From Asticcacaulis taihuensis (GTDB lineage Bacteria > Pseudomonadota > Alphaproteobacteria > Caulobacterales > Caulobacteraceae), in the NCBI RefSeq assembly GCF_900100255.1, contig NZ_FMTS01000001.1:124001-188000 (forward strand): DNA of 64,000 bases, written 5' to 3'. This document shows, one piece after another, positions 1-9,058 of the stretch. The notes beneath the pieces were generated by a model that searched no databases, was not told where the DNA came from, and saw only the letters and a list, made by a program, of their open reading frames with translations. Within the stretch, counting starts at the first letter, position 1. The number at the start of each line of letters is the position of its first letter. Made by a program: the position numbers and the translations under genes.

Positions 1-614
1 CGGGCAAGCGCCGGATTGTGTTTCAGGCTGGCGCGTTGCTCTCCTTCGGACCGGTCGATAGCACTGGTGATCTCATCGAGTGCCTGGGCCAGCCGGGTCT
101 GTGTCGCAGCGGCCAGAGCACTGGCGCGGGCTTCGATCAGCAATTGGTTGATGGCGTTGCGGCCGGCATGGTCATCAAGGAAGAGCGGCGCCGTTTCCGC
201 GGCCGCCGGCAGCCTGTCGCCGGCGGTCGGGTGGACGCGGTGCCCGGACTTAAGTCCGATGGCGGGGGCCGCCAAGCCGGCCACAAGCGTCATTCCCAGC
301 ATATCGGCGAATTCAGCCGCCGTTTTCGCATCGGGGAAATATCCGAGCCGCAGTCCCCATTGGGAGAGGCGATGGGCATAGCCGACCATGGCGCCATCGA
401 AAGCGTCATTTTCGGGATTTGCCGACAAGGCGGCTGCGCCGGCCGGCAGGTCTTGCGGCAGCGAATCAGCCCAGTCCATCCAGGCTTCAACCTGGACTGT
501 GGTCAGATCGCGTGGGCACAAAACCTCCGCGAACCCGTTCACGCGCTCGATCTCACGCAATTCCAGATCGGGCAGGGTGGCGAGTGCGCTCAGGGCAGGA
601 GACAGATACGACAT
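1..614 (-). CDS. uncharacterised protein, 3' part cut by window edge
   Basis: The frame opens with ATG at 614 and stays open for 204 codons to the left edge, so only the N-terminal part is visible. The product is soluble-looking and alanine-rich, with no signal peptide or membrane segment, and has a WGLRLGYF patch near residue 90. It is divergent from the NDUFA12 gene, with 226 bp between them. I do not recognise the family with confidence. From memory of Caulobacter neighbourhoods a TSCPD-type (ribonucleotide-reductase-associated) protein could sit here, but no such motif lies in the visible part. Confidence 0.7.
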   Translation of the reverse strand, partial: MSYLSPALSALATLPDLELREIERVNGFAEVLCPRDLTTVQVEAWMDWADSLPQDLPAGAAALSANPENDAFDGAMVGYAHRLSQWGLRLGYFPDAKTAAEFADMLGMTLVAGLAAPAIGLKSGHRVHPTAGDRLPAAAETAPLFLDDHAGRNAINQLLIEARASALAAATQTRLAQALDEITSAIDRSEGEQRASLKHNPALA

Positions 615-840
615 GCCTTTATCCTTGGTTTATGATGCCTTATCCCCAGATGTAGCGTTAATTTCAACAGGCATCAATAAATCTGGTGGGCTGAAGGCTA
701 ATCATCCACAATATGTTGATCTGTGGTCAGGGCGTGACGATGGACAATATTTTCAGTGCCCGCTTTACCTTGGGCGGGCGTCTCACTATAGATATGGGCA
801 GGTTTCGGGGCCGTGACTGGCTCCACGCAAGGATATCACG

Positions 841-1254
841 ATGCAATGGTTGCTTAATCTACTCGCTCCCTCATTCACGTGGTGGAATGGCGCCACGCTT
901 GGCACCCTGTTCACCATTGGCAAGCGCGGCCGTAAGGTCGGGGAGGACGAATTCGGCAATCGTTACTATGAAGACCGCACGGCCAAGAACACCTATGATG
1001 CTGGCCGCAAGCGCCGCTGGGTGGTCTATAAGGGCTATGCCGACGCCTCCAAGATTCCGCCCGACTGGCATGGCTGGATGCACTACACCTATGACACGCC
1101 GCCGTCTGAGGCGCCGCTTCGCCGCAAGGCCTGGGAAAAGCCGCACCTGCCGAACATGAGCGGAACACCTTACGCGCAGTTTCCGCCGGGCTCAATGAAT
1201 GCCGAAGCCGAGCGCGCGAAGACAACAGGCGATTACGAAGCCTGGAAGCCGTAA
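841..1254 (+). CDS. NADH:ubiquinone oxidoreductase accessory subunit NDUFA12
   Basis: A 137-residue protein of the NDUFA12 (B17.2, 17.2 kDa) family, an accessory subunit of respiratory complex I kept by alphaproteobacteria and mitochondria. It binds the matrix/cytoplasmic arm of the complex and has no catalytic residues. Family hallmarks visible are the aromatic N-terminus, the segment GNRYYEDR, the RRWVVYKG core and the PPDWHGWMHY block. The ATG at 841 follows an AAGGAT ribosome site. The DUF2155 gene starts 13 bp after its stop, so the two are probably cotranscribed. Length is close to other bacterial members. Confidence 0.93.
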   Translation: MQWLLNLLAPSFTWWNGATLGTLFTIGKRGRKVGEDEFGNRYYEDRTAKNTYDAGRKRRWVVYKGYADASKIPPDWHGWMHYTYDTPPSEAPLRRKAWEKPHLPNMSGTPYAQFPPGSMNAEAERAKTTGDYEAWKP

Positions 1255-1267
1255 GGAGAGTTGTGGC

Positions 1268-2008
1268 ATGAAACGCATCACTGTTTCCGGCTGGGCCTTG
1301 CTGGCGGCGGCTGCGGCGTGCGTTGTCATTCCGGCCTCCGCGCAGGTGCCGCCGCCCGACCGGGGCGGTGATGGCGGCCAGGCGCCCCATTATGTCGATA
1401 ACGCGGACTACGATCCGCAGCCCTACTATGTCGATGGCGTGCAATATAAGCCCTATGTGCCTGAGAAGAAGAAGGCCAAGCCGGCCGCGGATAGTGTCAA
1501 GCCGGCTGCCACGCCTGTAACGCCGGACGGTGAATCGCTCAGCGAACTTCATCCTTACGTGCCATCCAGCTCGGCGAGCGTCGCGCAGGCGGAAGCGCCT
1601 CAAAAAGCCGCTGCCGCGTCTTCGTCGTCCGAAAGCGTCATCAGTTATGCGCCCAAAAAGCGGCCGCGTTACGCCGTGGCGATCATAGAGGCGTTGGACA
1701 AGGTAACAGCCGAAAGTGTGCGGTTCGAGGCGCCCATCGGCAAGCCCATCCGCTACAAGGGTTTGATCTATACGGTAAAGGCGTGCGAAACCACCGCCGA
1801 TGACGAGGCGATGAGCGACGTCATGGCCTATGTGCGCGTACGCAGCAATCCGGTGGCGGCCACCAATACCTCGCCGGCGGTGAAGTCGAAGGAAGTTTTC
1901 CGCGGCTGGACCTTTGCATCAACGCCCAGCCTGAACCCGATCCAGCATCCGGTATATGACGCCTGGGTGATCGGCTGCCGTCAGCCTCTGCCAGGCGCGG
2001 CTACTTAA
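1268..2008 (+). CDS. DUF2155 domain protein, exported
   Basis: A 246-residue exported protein. The N-terminus (MKRITVSGWALLAAAAACVV, then ASA) is a signal peptide. Residues about 25-140 are a low-complexity Pro/Ala/Lys/Ser linker, and residues about 148-240 are the DUF2155 domain (ALDKVTAESVRFEAPIG, YTVKACET, GWTFASTPSLNPIQHPVYDAW). The domain is common in alphaproteobacteria and its function is not known. I chose ATG 1268 because it follows AAGGAGAG; an upstream in-frame ATG at 1199 lies inside the NDUFA12 gene. Its last 8 bases overlap the end of the convergent aat gene. Confidence 0.88.
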   Translation: MKRITVSGWALLAAAAACVVIPASAQVPPPDRGGDGGQAPHYVDNADYDPQPYYVDGVQYKPYVPEKKKAKPAADSVKPAATPVTPDGESLSELHPYVPSSSASVAQAEAPQKAAAASSSSESVISYAPKKRPRYAVAIIEALDKVTAESVRFEAPIGKPIRYKGLIYTVKACETTADDEAMSDVMAYVRVRSNPVAATNTSPAVKSKEVFRGWTFASTPSLNPIQHPVYDAWVIGCRQPLPGAAT

Positions 2009-2642
2009 GCAGTGACATGACCATCTGCCCGGAGGCGGTGCGCGGCAGGTCATAGAAGTCGGTTTTCAGGTCGATGGCGGCGGCCAGTTTTTCCAGATAC
2101 TCGGCCTTTGGCATTTCAACCACGCCGAACTGGCGCAGGTGATCGGTCTGGAACTGGCAATCGAGCAGGGTGAAGCCACCCGCCTTCAGCCGAGCCACCA
2201 GATGGACGAGGGCGATCTTCGACACGTCGCGGGCGCGCGACACCATGCTTTCGCCGAAAAATGCGCCGCCGATGGACACACCATAGAGCCCGCCCAGCAG
2301 GGTTTCGCCGTCCCAGACCTCGACACTGTGCGCCAGACCGCGTGCAAACAGCGCCTGATACAGGGCCTGTATGGAATGACTGATCCAGGTAGAAGTTCGG
2401 TTTTGCGCTTCCTCTGCGCATAGCTCGATGATCTGCGTGAAGGCCGTATCGATACGTATGGTATACATGTCCTGTCGCACGGTGCGCGCCAGCCGTGAAG
2501 ATACATGAAAGGCATCCAGGGGGAGGACGCCGCGGATCGGCGGATCGACCAGGAACAGGTAATCGTCATCGCGGGCATCGGACATCGGGAAGATGCCCGT
2601 GCGGTAGCAATTGATCAGGTCATCAAGTGTAAAGTCTGTCAA
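2001..2642 (-). CDS. aat: leucyl/phenylalanyl-tRNA--protein transferase
   Basis: A 213-residue Aat enzyme, which moves Leu or Phe from aminoacyl-tRNA to the N-terminal Arg or Lys of proteins and so makes N-end-rule degrons for ClpAP. Recognised from the N-terminal YRTGIFPMS block, the SSRLARTVRQ segment, and the GETLLGGLYGVSIGGAFFGESM core followed by RDVSKIALVHL. Slightly short against the roughly 230 residues of E. coli Aat, but with all core blocks. It is the last gene of the leftward aroQ-accB-accC neighbourhood and ends with TAG overlapping the DUF2155 stop. Confidence 0.95.
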   Translation of the reverse strand: MTDFTLDDLINCYRTGIFPMSDARDDDYLFLVDPPIRGVLPLDAFHVSSRLARTVRQDMYTIRIDTAFTQIIELCAEEAQNRTSTWISHSIQALYQALFARGLAHSVEVWDGETLLGGLYGVSIGGAFFGESMVSRARDVSKIALVHLVARLKAGGFTLLDCQFQTDHLRQFGVVEMPKAEYLEKLAAAIDLKTDFYDLPRTASGQMVMSLLK

Positions 2643-2711
2643 GTCGGCGAATCCGTGGTCTGGCGCCCATGAATACCGTCTGGAAATCAGAAAGCAATAA
2701 GGTTCAATGCC

Positions 2712-3095
2712 TTATGTGGCCTTGCAATTGAAGCTGTCCATGATCTTGTTGGGAACGCGGACATTTCCGAACGGCGTGGTGGCGCCATCGGTGAAGCTTG
2801 TGTGATAGGCGATATCGCAGGTCTGGCCGGGCTTCGGCAGCATCTGGTTCTTGTCGATATAGGTGGTATGGACGGTGTCCGGCGCATAACCGGATTTGGT
2901 GACAGGAATAACCAGCCAGTTGGTGATATAGCTGAATACAAACAGCGGCCGTTTGTAGGGCTCGATGTGGACATCCTTGAGGACATAGGAATCGAACGGC
3001 CGCGACGGCAGGACATATTCCTTTGCCTGTGCCGGCATACTGACCAATAAAATAAGAGGTAATAACCCCAGACCCGGATTCATCTTGCCCAACAT
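2712..3095 (-). CDS. small secreted protein of unknown function
   Basis: A 127-residue protein with a signal peptide (hydrophobic GLGLLPLILLVSMPAQA, cleavage expected before KEY). The mature part is about 100 residues with two cysteines (in TCDI and FNCK) that could form a disulfide in the periplasm. I recognise no family. ATG 3083 (MNPGLG) is an alternative start; neither has a strong ribosome site. It sits alone between accC and aat, where related genomes as I remember them have no gene, so it may be a lineage-specific insertion. Confidence 0.7.
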   Translation of the reverse strand: MLGKMNPGLGLLPLILLVSMPAQAKEYVLPSRPFDSYVLKDVHIEPYKRPLFVFSYITNWLVIPVTKSGYAPDTVHTTYIDKNQMLPKPGQTCDIAYHTSFTDGATTPFGNVRVPNKIMDSFNCKAT

Positions 3096-3249
3096 ATCGG
3101 CGACAATATCACTCTAAACCACCCGTTGATGCGTGACAATGTGGACGAAACCAAGGCCACCTTCACGTGACGACCCGTACATCATAACGCAGTCATGCGC
3201 ATCATCGAGCCCTGTTATTATCTTACATTATCAATGAACCTGTCATGAA

Positions 3250-3281
3250 CAAAAAAAGCCTTGCGATCCGCAAGGCTTTTT
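3250..3281 (-). terminator. rho-independent terminator after accC
   Basis: Read on the minus strand: stem AGCCTTGCG / CGCAAGGCT with a 3-base loop, followed by a T-run of seven. It lies 23 bp past the accC stop and ends the aroQ-accB-accC unit. Confidence 0.85.
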
Positions 3282-3303
3282 CCGGATGGTTTCAGGACAA
3301 TAT

Positions 3304-4674
3304 TCAGGCTGGATTGGCCAGCGCTTCCTGAGCTCTGATCCAGTTTTCCAGCCAGTGAATATTGTAATCACCCGACTGAATATCCCTTTCCTGCAACAGG
3401 TCGAGGAACAGGGGGATGGTGGTGTCGATGCCGGTAACCACGGTTTCACCCAGGGCGCGTTTCAGGCGGGCCAAGGCTTCCGGGCGGTCGCGGCCGTGGA
3501 CGATCAGCTTGCCGATCATCGAGTCATAATAGGGCGGAATGGTGTAGCCGTTATAGACCGCCGAATCCATGCGCACGCCGAGCCCGCCGGGAGCATGGAA
3601 GTCCGTTACCGTTCCTGGTGAGGGCACGAAGGTACGGGCGTTTTCAGCATTGATGCGCACTTCGATCGCGTGACCTTGCAGGTCGATATCCGCCTGCGTA
3701 AAGCTCAGTGGATAGCCTTCGGCGATGCGGATCTGTTCGCGCACCAGATCGATGCCGGTGACATATTCGGTAACCGGATGTTCGACCTGAAGGCGTGTGT
3801 TCATTTCGATGAAGAAGAATTCACCATCTTCATAAAGGAACTCGATGGTCCCGACGCCGAGATAACCAATGGCTTTGATGGCGTTGACGACGATCATGCC
3901 GATCTTGTCGCGCGCCGCCTTGTCTATGGCGGGCGAGGGGGCTTCTTCCAGCACCTTCTGGTGGCGGCGCTGCAGGGAGCAGTCGCGTTCACCGAGGTGG
4001 ACGACATTGCCATGGCTGTCGGCGATGACCTGGATTTCGATATGGCGCGGCTTCTGGAGATAACGCTCCATATAGACCGTACCGTCACCAAAGGCGGCGG
4101 CGGCTTCGGTCTGAGCACTCATCACCTGCTCAGCCAGGGAGTCACGGTCCTTGGCGACCTTCATGCCGCGTCCGCCACCACCGGCGGCGGCCTTGATGAT
4201 CAGTGGGAAGCCGATCTTCTCGGCGGCTTCCATGGCTTCCTCGACCGTGGCGACGCCGCCATCCGAACCCGGAACAACAGGGATGCCGGAATCCTTGGCG
4301 GCCTGCTTGGCGGTGATCTTGTCGCCCATCATGCGGATATGTTCGGGCTTAGGCCCGATAAAGGTCATGCCGTGCGCACCGACGATCTCGGCGAAGCGGG
4401 CATTTTCCGACAGGAAGCCGTAGCCCGGATGAATCGCATGGGCGCCGGTGATCTCGGCGGCGGCGATGATCGACGGGATGTTGAGGTAGGACTTGCTGGC
4501 GGCCGGCGGGCCGATGCAGACGCTTTCGTCGGCCAGGTGGACGTGCATGGCGTTGCGGTCGGCTTCCGAGTGAACGGCCACCGTAGCAATGCCCATTTCC
4601 TTGGCGGCGCGGATGACGCGAAGGGCGATTTCGCCGCGGTTGGCGATCAGAATCTTGTCGAATGTCTTGGTCAT
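3304..4674 (-). CDS. accC: acetyl-CoA carboxylase, biotin carboxylase subunit
   Basis: A 456-residue AccC. It carboxylates the biotin on AccB with ATP and bicarbonate, the first half of malonyl-CoA synthesis for fatty acids. The N-terminal biotin-carboxylase domain starts with [17 protein letters not shown]; the ATP-grasp domain holds the glycine-rich loop [11 protein letters not shown]; the catalytic face shows [16 protein letters not shown]; the C-terminal domain has INAEN and [12 protein letters not shown]. Length and motifs are normal. It follows accB by 5 bp and is cotranscribed with it. Confidence 0.98.
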   Translation of the reverse strand: MTKTFDKILIANRGEIALRVIRAAKEMGIATVAVHSEADRNAMHVHLADESVCIGPPAASKSYLNIPSIIAAAEITGAHAIHPGYGFLSENARFAEIVGAHGMTFIGPKPEHIRMMGDKITAKQAAKDSGIPVVPGSDGGVATVEEAMEAAEKIGFPLIIKAAAGGGGRGMKVAKDRDSLAEQVMSAQTEAAAAFGDGTVYMERYLQKPRHIEIQVIADSHGNVVHLGERDCSLQRRHQKVLEEAPSPAIDKAARDKIGMIVVNAIKAIGYLGVGTIEFLYEDGEFFFIEMNTRLQVEHPVTEYVTGIDLVREQIRIAEGYPLSFTQADIDLQGHAIEVRINAENARTFVPSPGTVTDFHAPGGLGVRMDSAVYNGYTIPPYYDSMIGKLIVHGRDRPEALARLKRALGETVVTGIDTTIPLFLDLLQERDIQSGDYNIHWLENWIRAQEALANPA

Positions 4675-4680
4675 TGCGTC

Positions 4681-5175
4681 TTACTCGAAGACGACGAGCG
4701 GTTCGCCAAATTCAACCGGCTGGGAATCGCTGACCAGAATCTGCGCCACCACGCCTTCACGCGGGCTGGGGATGGGGTTCATGGTCTTCATGGCTTCGAT
4801 GATCAGCAGGGTCTGGCCTTGCTTGACCTTGTCGCCTACCTTGATGAAGGCGGCAGCACCCGGCTGCGGCGCCATATAGACGGTGCCGACCATGGGCGAC
4901 TTGATGGCGTCCTTGGCGACGGCCGGGGCAGCGGCGGGCGCTGGATCAGACGCCGGGGGGGCAACCGGTGCGGCGGCAGGCGCGGCAACCGGGGCGGCGG
5001 CCTGCGGCACATAGGACACGCTGGCAGCGGCGGTCAGTTGGCGCGCAACGCGAATCTTCAGTTCGCCCTGCTCGACCTCGATCTCGGTCAACTCGGTTTC
5101 CTTCAGGATGTCGGCGAGCTTGCGGATCAGCTTGGGATCGATCGGATCGGCTGCGGGAGCTTTGGGAGTCGTCAT
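4681..5175 (-). CDS. accB: biotin carboxyl carrier protein of acetyl-CoA carboxylase
   Basis: A 164-residue AccB. Residues about 15-45 form the conserved N-terminal helix region, about 50-85 a Pro/Ala linker, and about 85-164 the biotinyl domain. The biotin site is Lys130 in IEAMKTMNPIPS. I chose ATG 5175 (MTTPKAP), since upstream in-frame ATG codons run into the intergenic space and the aroQ end and give a non-family extension. It lies 40 bp after aroQ and 5 bp before accC, the usual alphaproteobacterial order. Confidence 0.97.
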   Translation of the reverse strand: MTTPKAPAADPIDPKLIRKLADILKETELTEIEVEQGELKIRVARQLTAAASVSYVPQAAAPVAAPAAAPVAPPASDPAPAAAPAVAKDAIKSPMVGTVYMAPQPGAAAFIKVGDKVKQGQTLLIIEAMKTMNPIPSPREGVVAQILVSDSQPVEFGEPLVVFE

Positions 5176-5215
5176 GTGATAACCTTGTACAAAGTCTTGA
5201 AAAACAAAGACTCTA

Positions 5216-5653
5216 CTATTTAACGAGGGACAGAACGGCGCGAACGGCCAGTTCATAACCAATGGAACCGAATCCTGCAACAACCCCTTTGGCGGCCAGC
5301 GACACATATGAGTGATGCCTGAAAGGTTCGCGGGCATGGGGATTGGAGAGGTGGCATTCGATAATCGGGATGCTCAGGGCTTTCAGGGCGTCATAGAGCG
5401 CGACCGATGTGTGAGTATAGGCCGCCGGATTGATGATCAGGGCGTCTGCCTGCGTGCGGGCTTCCTGTATCCAGTCAACCAGTTCGCCTTCATGATTGCT
5501 TTGCCTGAAGACGAGACCGTGGCCCGTGCCTTCAAGCAGGGCCAGGCAGCGCAATTCGATATCCGAAAGCGTGTCATGACCATAAATTTCCGGCTCACGG
5601 ACCCCAAGGAGGTTGAGGTTTGGGCCATTGAGGACATATATGGGCTTGGACAT
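5216..5653 (-). CDS. aroQ: type II 3-dehydroquinate dehydratase
   Basis: A 145-residue type II dehydroquinase of the shikimate pathway (3-dehydroquinate to 3-dehydroshikimate). Motifs in order: [20 protein letters not shown] with the catalytic Tyr at residue 24, the [14 protein letters not shown] block, [14 protein letters not shown], the [16 protein letters not shown] block with the catalytic His, and the C-terminal [10 protein letters not shown]. It forms dodecamers in known members. It is the first gene of the leftward accB-accC unit and is divergent from thiS. Confidence 0.97.
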   Translation of the reverse strand: MSKPIYVLNGPNLNLLGVREPEIYGHDTLSDIELRCLALLEGTGHGLVFRQSNHEGELVDWIQEARTQADALIINPAAYTHTSVALYDALKALSIPIIECHLSNPHAREPFRHHSYVSLAAKGVVAGFGSIGYELAVRAVLSLVK

Positions 5654-5758
5654 GAAACCTTCGAAAAAGCGCGAAGCGGACCTTGTAACGTGTCGCGGAT
5701 AGGCTCACAAGCCGAACGACGCTAAATGGCGTCAGTTTCGGTAAAAAATGGCGTAAAA

Positions 5759-5962
5759 ATGGTGAAAATTCTGTTGAACGGCGAAGAAAGGGAGGTTACG
5801 GCCTCCAATCTGACGGCACTTATCGAAAATCTCGGACTGGATGGCCGCAAGGTGGCCGTGGAAAGGAATCTCGAAATCGTGCCGCGCTCGACCTATCTGG
5901 CCACGCCGCTAAATGACGGCGACCGGCTGGAAATTGTACATTTCGTTGGAGGCGGCAACTGA
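5759..5962 (+). CDS. thiS: sulfur carrier protein ThiS
   Basis: A 67-residue ubiquitin-fold ThiS that carries the thiocarboxylate sulfur for the thiazole of thiamine. The start [10 protein letters not shown] at 5759 gives the family length; an in-frame ATG at 5726 would add 11 residues. The end reads HFVGGGN and then TGA: the Gly-Gly that must be C-terminal for adenylation is followed by one extra Asn. thiG starts 3 bp later. No TPP riboswitch is visible in the short upstream region. Confidence 0.92.
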   Translation: MVKILLNGEEREVTASNLTALIENLGLDGRKVAVERNLEIVPRSTYLATPLNDGDRLEIVHFVGGGN

Positions 5963-5965
5963 GCC

Positions 5966-6754
5966 ATGGATGATCTGTCTGTAAAACCTGAAACCTGGAG
6001 CGTCGCTGGCCGCACCTTTACGTCGCGCCTGATCGTCGGCACCGGCAAGTATAAGGATTACGCCCAGAACGCTGCTGCGGCGCGGGCTTCGGGCGCCGAA
6101 ATCGTTACTGTGGCGGTGCGCCGGGTCAATCTGACCGATCCGAACCAGCCTATGCTGATGGATTATGTGAAGCAGAACGAGTTCACCTACCTGCCCAACA
6201 CCGCCGGCTGTTTCACCGGCGAGGATGCGGTGCGCACCCTGCGCCTGGCGCGCGAGGCGGGCGGCTGGAATCTGGTCAAGCTGGAAGTCCTTTCCGATCC
6301 GAAGACGCTTTATCCCGACATGGAAGAAACCCTGCGGTCGCTGAAACTGCTGGTCAAGGATGGCTTCGACGTCATGGTCTACTGTTCGGATGATCCGGTC
6401 TATGCCCGCAAGCTGGAAGAGGCGGGCGCTGCCGCCATCATGCCGCTGGCCGCCCCCATCGGCTCCGGGCTCGGGATTCAGAACCCGGTGACTTTGCGCA
6501 TTATCATCGAAAACGCCAAGGTGCCTGTACTGGTCGATGCCGGGGTCGGAACGGCCTCCGAAGCTGCCGAGGCCATGGAACTGGGCTGTGATGCGGTGCT
6601 GATGAATACCGCCATCGCCGAAGCGAAAGACCCGATCCGCATGGCGCGGGCCATGAAACACGCCGTCATTGCCGGACGGGAAGCTTATCTGGCTGGACGA
6701 ATGCCGCGAAAGCTTTATGCCGATCCGTCATCGCCGCTTGCGGGTCTGATCTAA
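5966..6754 (+). CDS. thiG: thiazole synthase ThiG
   Basis: A 262-residue ThiG, a TIM-barrel enzyme that joins 1-deoxy-xylulose 5-phosphate, dehydroglycine and ThiS thiocarboxylate into the thiamine thiazole. The Schiff-base lysine is Lys105 in [10 protein letters not shown]. Other blocks are [19 protein letters not shown], the phosphate-binding [18 protein letters not shown], and [10 protein letters not shown]. It is translated directly after thiS. Other thiazole genes (thiF, thiO or thiH) are not in the window. Confidence 0.97.
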   Translation: MDDLSVKPETWSVAGRTFTSRLIVGTGKYKDYAQNAAAARASGAEIVTVAVRRVNLTDPNQPMLMDYVKQNEFTYLPNTAGCFTGEDAVRTLRLAREAGGWNLVKLEVLSDPKTLYPDMEETLRSLKLLVKDGFDVMVYCSDDPVYARKLEEAGAAAIMPLAAPIGSGLGIQNPVTLRIIIENAKVPVLVDAGVGTASEAAEAMELGCDAVLMNTAIAEAKDPIRMARAMKHAVIAGREAYLAGRMPRKLYADPSSPLAGLI

Positions 6755-6758
6755 AAAC

Positions 6759-6791
6759 AAAAGCCCCGCAAGCCTGACTTGCGGGGCTTTT
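6759..6791. terminator. bidirectional terminator between thiG and the DsbA-like gene
   Basis: A 14-bp perfect stem, AAAAGCCCCGCAAG / CTTGCGGGGCTTTT, with a 5-base loop. A-rich and T-rich flanks on both sides let it serve both convergent genes. The stop of the leftward gene begins 2 bp beyond it. Confidence 0.9.
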
Positions 6792-6792
6792 G

Positions 6793-7563
6793 TTATTTGC
6801 CGCTGCGAGCGGCTGTAACCGCCTTTTCCAGTTCATCGAGCTTGGCGCCATCAATGGCGGTATCGCCTATGATAAAAGTTGGGGTGCCTGTGATGCCGAG
6901 ATCGGCGCCCAGTTGCATGACCTTGTCGATATGGGCCTTGACCTCAGCCGATGCGGCGCTGGCCCTGACGGCCACTGGATCAAGTCCCAGCCGGCCCAGG
7001 AGCGCAGTCATTTCCGTCTCGCTGCCAACCTGTTCGGTCATCAGGGCATAATGGACAGCTTCATATTGTCCGGCCTTCGCCGCACCAAGCGCGAAAGCCG
7101 CGAGGGGGCGCGAGTTCTGGTTGATGACCGGATATTCCTTGACGATGATGGCAACGTCCGGATTTTTTGCCAGGAAGTCCTTCAGCACCGGCGTGGCGGC
7201 GCGGCAGTAGCCGCAATTGTAATCCAGGAATTCGACGATTTTAATTTTAGCATTCGGGTTGCCGAGAATGGGATCGGATTTGTCATTGAACAGTGAGTCA
7301 TGCTTGCTCTTGACCGCCGCGGCCATGGCCTTCGCCTTGTCGGCATCGTTTTGCGCATTTAGCTTCGTAATTGCCGTTTGCAACATGGTCGGACGGTTCA
7401 GCATTCCCTTTTCAACGACGAAGCTCTGGATTTGCGGCACCACATAGGGCGCGCCGGCCAGCACCACGGCAAAAACAGCCAGGGCGGTTGTGATATTGGC
7501 CTGGGAGAACAGGTCTTTCCAGGGATTTGCGGATGTTTCGGTCGGCACTTTGGGATCGGACAC
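6793..7563 (-). CDS. DsbA-family thiol-disulfide oxidoreductase, membrane-anchored
   Basis: A 256-residue periplasmic thioredoxin-fold protein with one N-terminal membrane segment (about residues 23-43, TALAVFAVVLAGAPYVVP). The redox site is Cys117-Gly-Tyr-Cys120 in DYNCGYCRAATP, and the cis-proline loop is TGTPTFIIG. The charged helical stretch 60-100 before the catalytic domain resembles the N-terminal region of ScsC/DsbG-like isomerases, which can drive oligomerisation. It follows the M48 protease gene by 20 bp and probably shares its transcript. The pairing suits envelope protein quality control. Confidence 0.9.
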   Translation of the reverse strand: MSDPKVPTETSANPWKDLFSQANITTALAVFAVVLAGAPYVVPQIQSFVVEKGMLNRPTMLQTAITKLNAQNDADKAKAMAAAVKSKHDSLFNDKSDPILGNPNAKIKIVEFLDYNCGYCRAATPVLKDFLAKNPDVAIIVKEYPVINQNSRPLAAFALGAAKAGQYEAVHYALMTEQVGSETEMTALLGRLGLDPVAVRASAASAEVKAHIDKVMQLGADLGITGTPTFIIGDTAIDGAKLDELEKAVTAARSGK

Positions 7564-7583
7564 TTATAAAGCCTTGTCTGTTT

Positions 7584-9032
7584 TCAATTCTTGCGGCGGC
7601 GCTGGGTTTCCCGATCGACCGGATCGATGCCCATTTCCGAGGAACTGGTCATCACGATATCACGGGCGCGCCGGTATTCGGGTGACTTGATGTCGAGGTA
7701 TTTCTGCGACCATACTGCGGAAGTGCGCGCGGCCATATAGTCGCCGGCATAGAACTGCGCTTCGGCAGTGGATAATCGTGCGAGACCCGGCTGGTTGAGA
7801 GCATCGTAGGCTTGCGCCAGTTGCTGCCAGGCGAAGCTGTCATCCTCCTCGTATTTGATCGACTGCTGAAGATGCGCTACGGCGGCGTTAAGACTGTCCT
7901 TGTCACCGACGGCGATCAGGGCCTGGCCCAGATTGAGTTGCAATAAGGGCGCCTGCGGCATCAGCTCGACGGATTTCAGGTGTGCCGGCACGGCCAGAGC
8001 GGCGCGACCGGTCTCGAAATAGATTTGCCCCTTCAGTTCCCACAGGTAGGGATTTTCCGGTTGCTCCGCGATCAGCTTGTCCAGTTGGGAGATCGCCTGA
8101 TCCCACTGCCCGCGCTTGTAGGTGGCGATGACACGAGCGTAACGGGCGGGGTAAGAGGTGTCGGTTTCCGGGTATTTCTGGTAGGTTTTAAGCGGATCAT
8201 CGAGAAAACCGGACAGCTTGGCCTTGACGATGTCGAATTCCTTCACCGTTTCCGGATTGTCCGGTGTGTTGTAATGCGGCTGCGATTGCGCCAGGCGCGT
8301 CGTCGCCTGAATCCGTTCCCGTGAAAGGGGGTGCGTGATGAAGAACTGGTAGCGTTCGGCATTGCTGAAGGTTTCAACATTACGGAACTTGTAGAAGAAA
8401 TCGACCAGCCCCTTGGCCGACATACCAGCTTTTTCCATGGCCTTGACGCCGGCGACATCAGCGGCGGATTCCTCCGTTTGCATATAGTGCAGGGCGCCCA
8501 GCGTACCAAAAGTGCTTGAACTGGCAGCAATGCCCAGGCCGGCATCCGGCGCGCCGGCCAGGGCCGCCACAATGCCAAGGCCGAGGGAAATGGCCATAGG
8601 AGCACGGGCGGCGCGCTCGATCTCATCTGTACGCATCATGTGGCCGCCGCTCAGGTGTCCGGTTTCGTGGGCAATCACGCCGAATAACTGGTTCGGATTG
8701 TCAGCTTCCATTATGGTGCCGGTATTGATACCGATGCGCAGGCCCGTGGTGGCAAAGGCGTTCAGTTCATCACTTGCGATCAGCAAGTAATGAACGCGAT
8801 CGGGGTCCAGGCCGGCGGCATCCAGCACAGGGCGGGTATTGGTCTTGAGAAAGGCTTCGACTTCGGTATCTCGGATAATGCTTTGCGAATCCTGGGCATT
8901 GGCGCTGACCGGCAAAAAAACGGCGGCCGTCATCAGGCAGGCCGGGATCACCATCCCTGCCGCATATCGCTTCAGCGTTTGAAAAGCCGGCATTCTCAAG
9001 ACCCTGTTTAATCTCCGCTTCGCAAATTTCAT
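7584..9032 (-). CDS. BepA-like M48 metalloprotease with TPR repeats
   Basis: A 482-residue periplasmic zinc protease. After an N-terminal signal region (hydrophobic to about residue 46, SANAQ), the M48 domain holds the zinc motif HETGH at 122-126 (IAHETGHLSGGHMM) and a downstream EESAADVAG block with the third ligand. Residues about 285-460 are TPR-like helices. The architecture is that of BepA/YfgC, which assists or degrades outer-membrane beta-barrel proteins with BAM. Internal starts at 8993 and 8954 are possible, and none has a clear ribosome site. Just upstream lies a perfect inverted repeat (9059-9086). Confidence 0.9.
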   Translation of the reverse strand: MKFAKRRLNRVLRMPAFQTLKRYAAGMVIPACLMTAAVFLPVSANAQDSQSIIRDTEVEAFLKTNTRPVLDAAGLDPDRVHYLLIASDELNAFATTGLRIGINTGTIMEADNPNQLFGVIAHETGHLSGGHMMRTDEIERAARAPMAISLGLGIVAALAGAPDAGLGIAASSSTFGTLGALHYMQTEESAADVAGVKAMEKAGMSAKGLVDFFYKFRNVETFSNAERYQFFITHPLSRERIQATTRLAQSQPHYNTPDNPETVKEFDIVKAKLSGFLDDPLKTYQKYPETDTSYPARYARVIATYKRGQWDQAISQLDKLIAEQPENPYLWELKGQIYFETGRAALAVPAHLKSVELMPQAPLLQLNLGQALIAVGDKDSLNAAVAHLQQSIKYEEDDSFAWQQLAQAYDALNQPGLARLSTAEAQFYAGDYMAARTSAVWSQKYLDIKSPEYRRARDIVMTSSSEMGIDPVDRETQRRRKN

Positions 9033-9058
9033 TAGGCGGTAAGGATGACAAATCTAAG

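Noticed and set aside
3670-5223. 517-codon open frame on the plus strand opposite accC and accB
   Set aside because: It is a shadow of two certain genes in high-GC DNA: composition is Asp/Gly/His-biased, no ribosome site, no family.
5654-5758. TPP riboswitch upstream of thiS
   Set aside because: The gap is only about 105 bp and has no THI-box-like sequence.
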